Below are positions 1 through 9,965 of a stretch of DNA of 64,000 nt, one piece after another. The notes below the pieces were generated by a model that was not told the origin of the DNA, searched no databases, and worked only from the letters and a program-made list of their open reading frames with translations. The position numbers were made by a program, and so were the translations under genes. The DNA lies in contig CAMPDW010000002.1 of assembly GCA_946699565.1 (NCBI GenBank), positions 1 to 64,000 of the forward strand, in the 5' to 3' direction. Every line of letters begins with the position of its first letter. Position 1 is the first letter of the stretch. This DNA comes from an uncultured Commensalibacter sp. (lineage in GTDB: Bacteria > Pseudomonadota > Alphaproteobacteria > Acetobacterales > Acetobacteraceae).

Positions 1-139
1 TGAATGCACGGTATTCTCTTTTTATTCTATTTAAACGTTATTATTCTTCGATTATATACAACTTTCTGACTCTATTGCCCAGAAATGATTTAGTTTTTTT
101 TAATAATACTAAAATTACTTTTACCTTATTATCAATTTA

Positions 140-1966
140 TTAAGAGCGATGAAATAATTTTTCTATATCTTTTTTTGTCCACTTTAACCAAGTCGGCCTT
201 CCATGAGAACACGTTCCAGCCCTAGGTGTTTCCTCCATTTGACGCAGTAGGGAATTCATTTCTTCTACATTTAAAGCTCTACCTGCTCGTACACTGTGAT
301 GACAAGCTATTTTAGCAAGAATAGAATCTAATTGATTATGAACTACTTCAATTTCTTGAGTATATAATTGGCTTTCTGTCTCTAACTCTTCAGCTAAATC
401 AACCAATAACGATTGAACAGAAATATTGCCAAGTAATTGCGGTAATGCCCTCACCAAAATTGTTTTATCACCAAAAGATTCAATTTCAATCCCTAAATCT
501 GTCAAGCTATCCTTAAAATTCATAAGGTAACGGTAATGGATATCTGATAGCTCAACAACTTCGGGAATCAATAAAGCTTGTATCTTTATTCCAGAGCTAA
601 GATATTGTTGCCGTAAAGCTTCATGCATTAAACGTTCATGTGCAGCATGCTGATCAACAATTACAAATTCTTCCGCTTGAGTAATTGCCAAAATATAGGT
701 TTTAAAAATCTGACCAATAGCATACCCCAAGGGCATCGATTCTGCCATTGACTGATAGTTATCATCTGAAATCTTAGATAAAGTACTACTTGCATCTTTA
801 AAGGATAATGCCGTATTCAAAGGCAACCTATTTTCAAAAACTGTTTTACTATCATTCTTTGAAAAAAAGAGTTTCCCCAAGTCCCTTCTTTGCTGATAAG
901 ACGGATATTGAATTGATTCCTTTTTTGGACGATACTGCGTTACAGATGTTATCTTTAATGTTTTAGGATTAATATTGGCAGCCCCCGCTCCCATAGCTAG
1001 GCTTTTCTGAATACTGCCAATTATCAACGCCCGAACAGCCATTTCATCAGCAAAACGCAATTCAGTTTTGGCAGGATGGACGTTTACATCAACTTGTTCT
1101 AAGGGAACTTGTAAAAAAAGAACTGCAATAGGATAACGTCCTTTTTCCAAGACCTGACGATATCCAACGCGAATGGACATTTGCATCACAGGATCAACCA
1201 CCGGTCGATCGTTGACAACCATAATCTGGCCATTGGTTGTAGCTCTATTCACTGATGGAGCACTTATAAACCCTGATAACTTTAAATCTCTACGATTAAA
1301 ATCAAGCGTTATAAGTTCTTCTTCATAAAGATCAGAAAAAATGGCTAAGATACGATCTTTTTGCGATTGTATAGGTAAATTTAAAACAGTTTTACTATCT
1401 TTCACAACAATAAAAGCAACCTCAGGATGAGAAATTGCCAAACGTTGAATAACCATCTCACATCGGTTATATTCAATTCGAGACGTTTTTAAAAATTTTC
1501 TTCGTGCAGGAAGTGCATAAAATATATCTTCAACAATAACTTGGGTACCTGTTAGACCAGTAACTGGAATAGGACTAAGAACTCTTCCATTCTCAACCGC
1601 TATTTGCCAGGCATTTTCTGCATTTTTTATACGAGAAATAATTTTTAATCGAGCTGCTGCCCCTATTGAAGGCAATGCCTCCCCTCTAAACCCTAAGGTT
1701 TGAATATGAACCAGATCATCTTCAATCAATTTTGATGTACAATGTCTTGAAATAGCAAGAGGTAGATCCTCAACCCCAATCCCACATCCATTATCGACTA
1801 CTTGAATAGATTCTATTCCACCCTGTTCAAGGGCAACTTCAATCTTAGTTGCTTTAGCATCCAAAGAATTTTCAATAAGTTCTTTAACAATTGCTGCAGG
1901 ACGCTCAATTACCTCACCAGCAGCAATCAAATTGATTATATGCTCGGATAAAGGACGGATAATCAT
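140..1966 (-). CDS. mutL: DNA mismatch repair protein MutL
   Basis: MutL couples MutS mismatch recognition to strand incision. The N-terminal GHKL ATPase is clear: the catalytic Glu (E29) lies in KELIENSLDA, followed by VDNGCGIG near residue 57 and GFRGEALPSIG near residue 92. The C-terminal dimerisation domain carries the complete endonuclease motif DQHA-x2-E-x4-E from about residue 438, plus the ACHHSVR and CSHGRPT motifs near the end. This is therefore the nicking type found in bacteria without MutH. The 608 aa length is normal. It is the last gene of a minus-strand run that begins at tatA, 88 bp after the DUF3035 lipoprotein gene. Confidence 0.96.
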   Translation of the reverse strand: MIIRPLSEHIINLIAAGEVIERPAAIVKELIENSLDAKATKIEVALEQGGIESIQVVDNGCGIGVEDLPLAISRHCTSKLIEDDLVHIQTLGFRGEALPSIGAAARLKIISRIKNAENAWQIAVENGRVLSPIPVTGLTGTQVIVEDIFYALPARRKFLKTSRIEYNRCEMVIQRLAISHPEVAFIVVKDSKTVLNLPIQSQKDRILAIFSDLYEEELITLDFNRRDLKLSGFISAPSVNRATTNGQIMVVNDRPVVDPVMQMSIRVGYRQVLEKGRYPIAVLFLQVPLEQVDVNVHPAKTELRFADEMAVRALIIGSIQKSLAMGAGAANINPKTLKITSVTQYRPKKESIQYPSYQQRRDLGKLFFSKNDSKTVFENRLPLNTALSFKDASSTLSKISDDNYQSMAESMPLGYAIGQIFKTYILAITQAEEFVIVDQHAAHERLMHEALRQQYLSSGIKIQALLIPEVVELSDIHYRYLMNFKDSLTDLGIEIESFGDKTILVRALPQLLGNISVQSLLVDLAEELETESQLYTQEIEVVHNQLDSILAKIACHHSVRAGRALNVEEMNSLLRQMEETPRAGTCSHGRPTWLKWTKKDIEKLFHRS

Positions 1967-2054
1967 TCTTTAAAATTAAAACCTATACAAATTACAATAA
2001 AATCTGCAAAAATTTACGCATAAGAATAAATATAATCGTTTATAGGATTAAAAT

Positions 2055-2579
2055 CTATTTTTGTGTCGTTGTAGGTGTAGCCCCTTCATCGGAACGTAAA
2101 CCCAGACTAAAATTGCTATGTAATCGTTTGTTTTCAGCGGCACTATCTACGGCTAAATCAGAAGGTTTTCCATTTTTCCAAAACATCACCTGATCAACGA
2201 AACCATTTTCAGTTATTAACTCATTATGACGCTCTTGATTGGCTGAACGGTCAGCATCATCAACAAGCATCGTTTGCCCTTTACTAGCTTCGTCTTTCAT
2301 GCCTTCTAAAGCTATATCAGGGGATAAAATTTCCAATGCTTGCTGACGTATTGACTGTTCTTGGGGCCGTACTCCATTTTCATCAGGTTTCATTAAACTA
2401 TCATTCGGAGGCATTGATAAAGGTGCCCGAGTCGTAACAGTATATTCATCTGGCATTGCACGTTTTATACCAAATGCACGGGAAACATCCTGTCCTGAAC
2501 AAGCAGAAAGTATAACCATTATACCCATTAATGATCCCATAGGTACAAGAAATTTAAAACATGATTCACGCATCATCAT
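2055..2579 (-). CDS. DUF3035 lipoprotein, possible BamF-like Bam-complex subunit
   Basis: A 174 aa lipoprotein: a hydrophobic signal ends in the lipobox LSAC with Cys27 as the lipidated residue. Just after it lies AMPDEYTVTTRAPLSMPP, typical of the DUF3035 family. Some alphaproteobacterial members with a PDE(F/Y) motif have been described as BamF, an accessory lipoprotein of outer-membrane barrel assembly; I infer that role by resemblance only. The remainder is polar and probably disordered. An AAGGA Shine-Dalgarno sequence precedes three successive ATG codons, and the first has the best spacing. The gene lies between lspA and mutL; LspA would process its signal peptide. Confidence 0.75.
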   Translation of the reverse strand: MMMRESCFKFLVPMGSLMGIMVILSACSGQDVSRAFGIKRAMPDEYTVTTRAPLSMPPNDSLMKPDENGVRPQEQSIRQQALEILSPDIALEGMKDEASKGQTMLVDDADRSANQERHNELITENGFVDQVMFWKNGKPSDLAVDSAAENKRLHSNFSLGLRSDEGATPTTTQK

Positions 2580-2651
2580 CTGCTTTATTCCTTAACAAAA
2601 ATCTTCAAAAGCAATAGTCAATAATATGAATCTCTTTCGTATCATATTAAG

Positions 2652-3158
2652 CTACCCTTCCCAACCAAAAAACGCATCCATGATCAAGATTATTACACTA
2701 CATACAATTGCACTATCAGCAACATTAAATACATACCATGACCAACCTGCAACATGAAAATGAATAAAATCAACCACAGCACCAAATCGTATTCGATCAA
2801 GAATATTTCCCAGTGCTCCACCAACAATAGCACCTAAACTTAAAACCACCCAAATTTTACGGGCTTTTAACATCCAAATAAAAAGAGTTATTGCAATCAA
2901 TAATGCTGAAATAGAAAAAATACTAGATCCCCATGAACCAAGTTGACTCAACATCCCAAAGGTAATTGCCTTATTCCAAACCATAGTAAAATTAAAAAAA
3001 GGGATAACAGCAATAGACCCTTTTTCAGGTAAATGGATAATATTTAAAATACAATATTTACTCACCTGATCTATGATAAAAACAGCAAAAAGAATAAAAA
3101 TTCCCCAACGCCATTTTTTTGAATGCGGATCAGAATAAGAAAAATCAACTTTACCCAT
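2652..3158 (-). CDS. lspA: Lipoprotein signal peptidase (signal peptidase II)
   Basis: Inner-membrane aspartyl protease that removes signal peptides from diacylglyceryl-modified prolipoproteins. The 168 aa protein has four hydrophobic segments. The two catalytic Asp regions are recognisable: NILDRIRFGAVVDFI near residue 118 and FNVADSAI near residue 144. It starts 18 bp after the ileS stop codon, reproducing the classic ribF-ileS-lspA order. Several likely substrates are encoded in this window (lipobox proteins at 2.1, 7.6, 13.5 and 32.1 kb). Confidence 0.96.
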   Translation of the reverse strand: MGKVDFSYSDPHSKKWRWGIFILFAVFIIDQVSKYCILNIIHLPEKGSIAVIPFFNFTMVWNKAITFGMLSQLGSWGSSIFSISALLIAITLFIWMLKARKIWVVLSLGAIVGGALGNILDRIRFGAVVDFIHFHVAGWSWYVFNVADSAIVCSVIILIMDAFFGWEG

Positions 3159-3176
3159 AAAAATTTTTATAACTTT

Positions 3177-6056
3177 CTATTTTGATACGACATCAACGCA
3201 ACGCAAGCAAAGTTCAGGATAATCAGATCGACTACCAACTTCTTCCAAAATCTTCCAGCACCGTACACATTTATGCCCTGATGCCACGCGAATACGAGGA
3301 ATAGTATCTCCTTCCCCAAGTTGTTTTGTATCCATTGAATATAAAGAGGCAACCCCAGTTATAATATTAATATCCACTTGAGAAACAATAACCAACTCAG
3401 CCCAATCATATTTGCCAAATATTTTAGCTTCTTCTTCTGAAAAATTTAGTTCAACAGCTGCTTGCAAAGAGGATTTAATGACACCATCACGACGCATATT
3501 CTCAATTTCCGTTGTAATAATCCGACGGATAGCACGTAACTGAACCCAACGTTGGGCAAGCGATTCATTAAACCATTTTTGTGGAATAAAAGGAAATTTC
3601 TCCAGATGAACTGTCTTATCCTCTCCAAAACGTGCCATCCAGGCATCTTCAGCCGTAAAACATAAAACAGGAGCTAACCAAGTGCATAAACAACGATGCA
3701 AAATATCTAATATGGTTCGAACAGCCCGACGACGTGTATTTTCTTTTTTATCACAATATAAAGAATCCTTGCGAATATCAAAATAAAAAGCTGATAAGTC
3801 ACTTGTGCAAAAATAATGCAAAGCAGGATAAACCCCGACCCATTCATGCGTATGGATAGCTTTTTGAATGACTTGATTCATTTCATAAATGCGGTGTAAA
3901 ACCCATTGTTCAAGTTCGGGCAGTTCATCATAAGAAAGCTTTTCTTCATCTGAAAATCCTTCAAGCCCTCCCAAAACCCAACGTAGGGTATTTCTTAAAC
4001 GACGATATAACTCGCCCTGCTGTTTTAAAATCTCCTTACCAATACGCAAATCTTCATTCGTATCAGAATTCATAACCCACAAACGTAAAATATCCGCACC
4101 AAGTTCGTTATTTACATCTTGAGGCGATACAACATTACCCAAGGATTTAGACATTTTACGACCTTGTTCATCCATTACAAAACCATTTGTCATAACCGTT
4201 TTATATGGAGCTAGACCCCGTGTTCCTACACATTCAAGTAAAGAAGATTGGAACCAACCACGATGTTGATCTGACCCTTCCAAATATAAATCAGCTGGGA
4301 AATTAAGCTTATTTTTATCTAAAACAAAAGCATGAGTTGATCCACTTTCAAACCAAACATCAACAATATCAAAAACCTGTTCAAAATCTTCAGCTTTATA
4401 GTGTTCACCAAGGAAACGTGAAGGTGATGAATTGTACCAAGAATCCGCCCCTTCCGTTTTAAATGCTTCAATAATACGTTGCATAACCTCTGCATCACGT
4501 AAAACTTCACGAGTTAATTTATTCACAAAAACAGCAATAGGAACGCCCCAGGCACGTTGTCGACTGATGCACCAATCAGGCCGTGACGCAATCATACTTG
4601 TTAAACGATTACGAAGCTGATCAGGTACAAAAGTAACATCCTCCAGAACGGTTAAAGCATTTTGACGAATTTTTCTATCATCATCCATGGCAATAAACCA
4701 TTGTGGCGTGGCGCGATAAATAATAGGAGATCGTGAACGCCAAGAATGCGGATAAGAATGCACAATTGAAGATTGAGCAACTAAACCTACAAAAGGTTTA
4801 TTGGTCTTTTTAGCTTCTTCCCTAACCAAACTTAACTGTTCACAAACGGGTAATGCCGCTTTAAAAACATGAATACCTGCAAATAAAGGAACCGTGGGTG
4901 CATAGCACCCATCATCTTTAACATATTCTGTAACACCAATCTGATGTTGTTGACATAAATAAAAATCATCTTCACCATGGTCAGGAGCACAATGAACAAG
5001 GCCTGTTCCTACTTCCATTGTTACAAAATTACCCGCTAAAAAAGGCACATCAAAATCATACCCTTTTCCTCGTAAAGGATGAGCAACTATTGCACCCTCT
5101 AATGCTTTGCCTTCAACAGTTGCTTCTTGTTTAAATTCTGTTATACCAACTTGTTCACAAAAAGAAGCCATCAAATCTTTGGCGATCAAAAAACTGGCAC
5201 CAACAGATACTTTAGAATCCTCACAAACAGCTTTAACACTAATAATTTGATACGTAATATCTTTATTATAAGCAATGGCACGATTTGCAGGAATTGTCCA
5301 AGGTGTTGTTGACCAGATAACAGCTGAAACATTTTCCAATAAATATTTAGGGGTCGGATCTTTCACAAAAGGAAAGGCGACAAAAATAGTTGTTGATACA
5401 TGATCATGATATTCAATTTCAGCCTCTGCTAACGCTGTTTTTTCAACAGGACTCCACATTACTGGGCGAAGACCACGATATAAACTTCCATTTAAAAGAA
5501 AGCGTCCAATTTCTTCGACAATTGCGGCTTCAGAACTGAAATCCATCGTAGCATAGTAATGATCCCATTCAGCCTGAACCCCTAACCTTTGAAATTCCGA
5601 AGATTGAATGGATAACCAGTTTTGTGCATAATTTCTACATTCTGCACGAAATTGTAGAACTGGAATATCATCTTTATTTTTCCCTGCCTTACGATATTTT
5701 TCTTCAACTTTCCATTCAATAGGCAAACCATGGCAATCCCAACCAGGAATATATCGAACAACCTCACCATGCATACGATGAGAACGATTGACAACATCCT
5801 TGATGATTTTATTAAGAGCATGTCCAATATGAAGATGCCCATTTGCATAAGGAGGACCATCATGAAGGGTGAAAACTGATTTACCTTCCCTCAACCGTTG
5901 ATCAGATTGTTTGATTATAGCGCTATCCAACCCTATTTTTTTCCAACGTTCCAAAATTTCCGGTTCTCTTTGAGGTAACCGTCCACGCATTGGAAATGAA
6001 GTTGAAGGTAAAAATACTGTATCTCTATACAGATCGGTAGGTTTAGATTCAGCCAT
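3177..6056 (-). CDS. ileS: Isoleucyl-tRNA synthetase
   Basis: Class I synthetase charging tRNA-Ile. The 959 aa sequence has the HIGH signature in PPYANGHLHIGHALNK near residue 70, the editing (CP1) domain in the middle including the TTPWTIPANRA stretch, and the KMSKS loop (GRKMSKSLGN) near residue 615. The C-terminus has a zinc-binding cysteine set (CVRCW and CLRC), as in the bacterial enzyme. ribF lies upstream with a gap of about 100 bp and lspA follows directly. I see no leader structure to suggest attenuation. Confidence 0.97.
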   Translation of the reverse strand: MAESKPTDLYRDTVFLPSTSFPMRGRLPQREPEILERWKKIGLDSAIIKQSDQRLREGKSVFTLHDGPPYANGHLHIGHALNKIIKDVVNRSHRMHGEVVRYIPGWDCHGLPIEWKVEEKYRKAGKNKDDIPVLQFRAECRNYAQNWLSIQSSEFQRLGVQAEWDHYYATMDFSSEAAIVEEIGRFLLNGSLYRGLRPVMWSPVEKTALAEAEIEYHDHVSTTIFVAFPFVKDPTPKYLLENVSAVIWSTTPWTIPANRAIAYNKDITYQIISVKAVCEDSKVSVGASFLIAKDLMASFCEQVGITEFKQEATVEGKALEGAIVAHPLRGKGYDFDVPFLAGNFVTMEVGTGLVHCAPDHGEDDFYLCQQHQIGVTEYVKDDGCYAPTVPLFAGIHVFKAALPVCEQLSLVREEAKKTNKPFVGLVAQSSIVHSYPHSWRSRSPIIYRATPQWFIAMDDDRKIRQNALTVLEDVTFVPDQLRNRLTSMIASRPDWCISRQRAWGVPIAVFVNKLTREVLRDAEVMQRIIEAFKTEGADSWYNSSPSRFLGEHYKAEDFEQVFDIVDVWFESGSTHAFVLDKNKLNFPADLYLEGSDQHRGWFQSSLLECVGTRGLAPYKTVMTNGFVMDEQGRKMSKSLGNVVSPQDVNNELGADILRLWVMNSDTNEDLRIGKEILKQQGELYRRLRNTLRWVLGGLEGFSDEEKLSYDELPELEQWVLHRIYEMNQVIQKAIHTHEWVGVYPALHYFCTSDLSAFYFDIRKDSLYCDKKENTRRRAVRTILDILHRCLCTWLAPVLCFTAEDAWMARFGEDKTVHLEKFPFIPQKWFNESLAQRWVQLRAIRRIITTEIENMRRDGVIKSSLQAAVELNFSEEEAKIFGKYDWAELVIVSQVDINIITGVASLYSMDTKQLGEGDTIPRIRVASGHKCVRCWKILEEVGSRSDYPELCLRCVDVVSK

Positions 6057-6159
6057 GATTTCATTCTAACAGTACTAATTAAATGTGTTAAGAAACAATT
6101 GATTTTATAAATAAAAATCAATCCCTAAAAAATTAAAAGTAATCCTTTATTATTTAAAA

Positions 6160-7116
6160 TTAACTGCATAAGGAATTAACAAATTTATAGTTCATTTTAA
6201 AGATTTTTTTAGCATGTTCAACATCTTCGGAAATCTGTTTTTTTAATTCATCTAAACCCTCAAATCGTTTTTCTTCACGGATATAATGGTATAAATAAAC
6301 AGTAATTGTTTGCCCGTATATATCTTGATTAAAATCGAATAGATGCGCTTCCAAGCAAACTTTGGATTGTTGACCTATTGTCGGACGATAACCAATATTT
6401 GCCACCCCTTCATAAATTATCTGATTGGGTAAAAGAACTTTAATTGCATAAACACCGCATCTCGGCTCTAACAGTTCCCCAAGATGTAAATTTGCCGTTG
6501 GAAACCCAATTGTTCGACCTCTTTTATCTCCATGCTGTACACTATTTTGTATAGACCATATTCGTCCCAAATAATGCATTGCCCGTTCCATTTGTCCTTC
6601 TTTGATTAATGAGCGAATGAGACTGGATGAAATAACTTGATCATCTTCTTTAAGAGGATCGACAAGCGTAACGCCCATATTCAATTGATTAGCTTCTGAA
6701 ATTAGAAAGTCTGTATTTCCTTGACGATTATGTCCAAAAGCAAACCCTTTTCCACAAGCAATATGGGAAACACCAAAAGATTGATATAAAATTCGATGAA
6801 TAAATTCTTTTGCACTCAATGCCGCGAAATTTTCATTAAACGTAATTTGAAAAATGTAATCCACCCCTAAACTTTTTAAAACTGCATTTCTTTCTTCTGA
6901 ATTTGTTAAACGAAATGGAACCTTGCTTTTCGAAAAAAGTTGACGTGGATGGGGCTCAAATGTAACAACAGATAACTGGCGATCTGGACAATTTTTCCGT
7001 AATTTTTTTAATAGATAAACATGTCCACGATGTACACCATCAAAATTTCCTAACGCTGTTGCTGTGCAACGTGCTGATACTGGAATGAATTGTCCGTTCG
7101 TATATATAATCGTCAT
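6160..7116 (-). CDS. ribF: Bifunctional riboflavin kinase / FAD synthetase
   Basis: Makes FMN and then FAD from riboflavin. The N-terminal nucleotidyltransferase half begins with TALGNFDGVHRGH (an HxGH-type site). The C-terminal flavokinase half has the GRTIGFPTANLHL motif near residue 205. I place the start at the ATG at 7116 (318 aa). The frame stays open to a TTG at 7173, but that would add 19 residues with no family counterpart and begin right at the tatA stop codon. It lies between tatA and ileS, and ribF-ileS-lspA is a widely conserved order. Confidence 0.93.
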   Translation of the reverse strand: MTIIYTNGQFIPVSARCTATALGNFDGVHRGHVYLLKKLRKNCPDRQLSVVTFEPHPRQLFSKSKVPFRLTNSEERNAVLKSLGVDYIFQITFNENFAALSAKEFIHRILYQSFGVSHIACGKGFAFGHNRQGNTDFLISEANQLNMGVTLVDPLKEDDQVISSSLIRSLIKEGQMERAMHYLGRIWSIQNSVQHGDKRGRTIGFPTANLHLGELLEPRCGVYAIKVLLPNQIIYEGVANIGYRPTIGQQSKVCLEAHLFDFNQDIYGQTITVYLYHYIREEKRFEGLDELKKQISEDVEHAKKIFKMNYKFVNSLCS

Positions 7117-7173
7117 AAACGGCGAATTTTCTTTCGTTATTGACCTAAATGATCCTTTCTTAATTTGTAACAA

Positions 7174-7434
7174 TTAATGCATTTCAGAAGATACAGAGGA
7201 TTTATCTTTGTGATCGTGAAAAGGAACAGAAGCATCATCTTTATTGGATTGAGGCAAAGCATTAGTTTTTAATTGAGATGAAGAAGAAGCTAATTCATCT
7301 TCAGCTATATTTTTCTTAAAAACCTTAATACCTTTGGCTAAATCGCCCATTAATGTTGAAATCTTACCTGATCCGAAAACCAACAAGACCACAATTAAAA
7401 CAATCAGCCAATGCCAAATACTCATACTGCCCAT
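7174..7434 (-). CDS. tatA: Sec-independent translocase subunit TatA
   Basis: Pore-forming subunit of the twin-arginine translocase. The 86 aa protein has one N-terminal membrane helix ([16 protein letters not shown]), the Phe-Gly hinge, then the amphipathic helix containing [13 protein letters not shown] and a polar, Ser- and Lys-rich tail. An AGGG sequence precedes the ATG at 7434; the ATG three codons later (7425) is also possible. tatB and tatC are not adjacent, so the rest of the system must be elsewhere. It heads the run leading into ribF-ileS-lspA. Confidence 0.9.
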   Translation of the reverse strand: MGSMSIWHWLIVLIVVLLVFGSGKISTLMGDLAKGIKVFKKNIAEDELASSSSQLKTNALPQSNKDDASVPFHDHKDKSSVSSEMH

Positions 7435-7596
7435 AATTCTTTTATTCCCTATACCATTTCACACAAAGAAAAAATATTTAACAAACCAATTCAGTTTTAA
7501 CAATTTACAACAGCAATTATCATAGTTTACTAAACTTAATTATTCTATTTTTTATTTACAATACAAAATTACAAATGCGTATAAAATTTATATTAA

Positions 7597-8058
7597 TTAT
7601 GATTTATTTGGAATAATAAATCCATAAGTTGCATATTTTTTTGTACCTATTTTTCCCGTGGGTGCCCACCATACCTTTACTAAAGACCAATCATTTCTTG
7701 AAGAAACATCAACAATAGGTGCTTTATGATCTATACGTTGTGCCTCCCAATTTGCATGGTCAACAATAATTGTACGAGAATTTTCTAATTTTTTTACAAC
7801 AGAAACATGCCCATAGGGAAGTCTTGATGTTTTGCGAAAAACCAAAATAGCACCTGGTTCTGGTCGTTTCGTACGGTAATATTTACCTTTTGACTGATAC
7901 CACCAACTATAAGCTGCACCTTGCAAATCAACCCCTGTAATTTTACGAGCATATGGTGCGCACTGCAAAGACCCATTATATTTACCACCACAGGCAGTTA
8001 ACAAAGGTATGATAAAACATATTGCAAAAAATGCCCGAAGAAAATAGATAGATCTCAT
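7597..8058 (-). CDS. CHAP-domain lipoprotein, putative peptidoglycan amidase/endopeptidase
   Basis: A 153 aa protein with a signal peptide and lipobox LLTAC (Cys23). The mature part is a CHAP (NlpC/P60-like) domain: the likely nucleophile is Cys33 in LQCAPYAR and the His is H84 in PYGHVSVV, followed by the polar region VDHANW. Such domains cleave peptidoglycan cross-links or amide bonds, so a periplasmic or surface cell-wall role is inferred. It starts 6 bp after the recX stop codon on the same strand and is probably co-transcribed with it; I see no functional link. Confidence 0.78.
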   Translation of the reverse strand: MRSIYFLRAFFAICFIIPLLTACGGKYNGSLQCAPYARKITGVDLQGAAYSWWYQSKGKYYRTKRPEPGAILVFRKTSRLPYGHVSVVKKLENSRTIIVDHANWEAQRIDHKAPIVDVSSRNDWSLVKVWWAPTGKIGTKKYATYGFIIPNKS

Positions 8059-8064
8059 TTCCCA

Positions 8065-8652
8065 TTACAAAGAACGTATTTGATCTAAATACTCCTCTGC
8101 CTCTGATTGATTCATCGATAAAACTTGTTTTAAAATTGTAAACGAAAATCCGCGCCTTGCAAGAATCATTTGTTCCCTTTCCTCTAAATTCATTTTTTTA
8201 TGAATAGATTTACTGCGAAAGGGGCCAATTTTTCTCTTCCGAACATACACCAATGCTGATAATAATTCAAAATTATCATTTTGATATTCTTTTAAAGAGG
8301 ATTGAATCAAAGATTGTTTGACGCCCTTTTGCAAGAGTCGATTTTGGATTTGTTTAAGCGAACAGCCCGCCCTGATCAAAGTAGGTATTTTAGAAGTAAC
8401 AAAGGTTTCATCATTAATAATGCCTTTTTGTTTCAAATTTTTTACAATTTGTTCAATATGATGATAAGCTTCTTGTAAAACTTGTTGATAATTTTGTTCT
8501 TCATCATTTTGAATTATTTTAATCCATCGATTTACTTTTTGTTTTAAAAGTTTTACTAAACCAGCTTCAGTATTATTATATCGAGCTAGATAATTAAGCG
8601 CATATTCTTTTAAGTTAGGAAGTTGTATCTTATTTGACATAAATTCGTTCAT
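8065..8652 (-). CDS. recX: Regulatory protein RecX
   Basis: A 195 aa, basic, all-helical protein with the tandem three-helix repeats of RecX, for example YALNYLARYNNTEAGLVKLL near the start and the IRAGCSLKQIQNRLLQKGV repeat in the middle. RecX binds RecA filaments and limits recombinase activity. recA is not adjacent. The gene diverges from argD across about 120 bp, which must hold both promoters. The start at 8652 has an AAGAA sequence just upstream; an internal ATG at 8640 is an alternative. Confidence 0.87.
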   Translation of the reverse strand: MNEFMSNKIQLPNLKEYALNYLARYNNTEAGLVKLLKQKVNRWIKIIQNDEEQNYQQVLQEAYHHIEQIVKNLKQKGIINDETFVTSKIPTLIRAGCSLKQIQNRLLQKGVKQSLIQSSLKEYQNDNFELLSALVYVRKRKIGPFRSKSIHKKMNLEEREQMILARRGFSFTILKQVLSMNQSEAEEYLDQIRSL

Positions 8653-8774
8653 TTCTTATTCACATATAAGGTAATTAATCCATTTCCTTAATAGATAGGA
8701 ATAAATTGACTTTTTTTTAACTATCATTAAATATAATTGTCTTCATTTAACAACAAATATTGATAAGAGTAATC

Positions 8775-9965
8775 ATGATATCCGCTTTGATGCCTACTTA
8801 TAATCGTGCCAATCTTGCTTTTGACCATGGAAATGGTGTATGGCTTTTTACAGAAGATGATCGACGATTTTTAGATTTCGGAGCTGGAATTGCCACCTCT
8901 TCACTTGGACATAATAATCCACATCTTTGCAAAGCTATCGCTAATCAGGCAAAAAAAGTTATTCATGTCTCTAACTTATATCAAATTCCACAGGCAAAAA
9001 AATTAGCAGAACGGTTAATTGCAATAAGTTTTGCCGATAGTGTGTTTTTTTGCAATTCTGGTGCGGAAGCAAATGAGGGGCTCATCAAATCCATCAGACG
9101 TGCCCAATATAAAAATAATCATCCTGAAAGAACGGATATTATTTGTTTCAATCATGCTTTTCACGGGCGTACATTAGCAACATTAACTGCAACTGGAAAT
9201 CCAAAATATTTAGAAGGATTTGGCCCTCAAGTCCCTGGGATTAAACATGTACCGATTGGTGATGTCGAACAAGTTAAAAGAGCCGTTGATAAACATACAG
9301 CTGGTTTTCTAATTGAACCCATTCAAGGGGAAAGCGGTATCACTGTTGTTTCTCAAGACTTCTTAAAAGCGTTACGTCAGATTTGTGATGAAAATGACCT
9401 TTATTTAGGACTAGACGAAGTTCAATGCGGGGTTGGTCGAACAGGTAAATTTTTTGCTTATCAATGGACTAATATTGAACCCGATATTCTTTCTCTGGCA
9501 AAAGGTATTGCTGGTGGAGTTCCAATGGGGGCTTTTCTTGCAAAAGAAAAAATTGCTAAACATATGACTTTTGGTACTCATGGTTCTACATTTGGAGGGA
9601 ACCCTCTTGCCTGTGCAGCTGGAAATGCTGTATTAGATATATTGCTTGAATCAGGTTTTTTAGAACATGTTCAAGAAACAGGACAATTTCTCGCAGATCA
9701 ATTAAAGCAATTAATCCTAATTTATCCTGAAATTTTTTCTGAGGTTCGAGGGAAAGGTCTTTTATTAGGAATCAAAGGAACAATTTCAGCGAATGAAATT
9801 CAAAACGCCGCTTTACATCAAAATTTATTAACTATATTAGCAGGAAATAATGTCGTGCGAGTTGTTCCTCCGCTAATTATCACAAAGGAGGAGTGTGTAG
9901 AGGGCATTAATCGTTTAAAAACTGCAGCAAAACAATTAAGTAAAAACTTAAAAACTACTCAATGA
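8775..9965 (+). CDS. argD: Acetylornithine/succinyldiaminopimelate aminotransferase
   Basis: A class III PLP aminotransferase of arginine (and possibly lysine) biosynthesis, converting N-acetylglutamate semialdehyde to N-acetylornithine. It shows NSGAEANEGLIKSIRRA, the LDEVQCGVGRTGKF motif with the PLP-contacting Asp, and SLAKGIAGGVPMGAF with the Schiff-base Lys. I use the ATG at 8775, which has AAGAG five bases upstream, rather than the in-frame TTG at 8760. The stop codon overlaps the argF start (ATGA), so the two are translationally coupled. Confidence 0.95.
   Translation: MISALMPTYNRANLAFDHGNGVWLFTEDDRRFLDFGAGIATSSLGHNNPHLCKAIANQAKKVIHVSNLYQIPQAKKLAERLIAISFADSVFFCNSGAEANEGLIKSIRRAQYKNNHPERTDIICFNHAFHGRTLATLTATGNPKYLEGFGPQVPGIKHVPIGDVEQVKRAVDKHTAGFLIEPIQGESGITVVSQDFLKALRQICDENDLYLGLDEVQCGVGRTGKFFAYQWTNIEPDILSLAKGIAGGVPMGAFLAKEKIAKHMTFGTHGSTFGGNPLACAAGNAVLDILLESGFLEHVQETGQFLADQLKQLILIYPEIFSEVRGKGLLLGIKGTISANEIQNAALHQNLLTILAGNNVVRVVPPLIITKEECVEGINRLKTAAKQLSKNLKTTQ

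Noticed and set aside
5582..5863. Antisense or alternative-frame ORFs inside ileS and other genes
   Set aside because: They overlap strongly conserved coding sequence in another frame, have no family resemblance, and arise naturally in AT-rich DNA.
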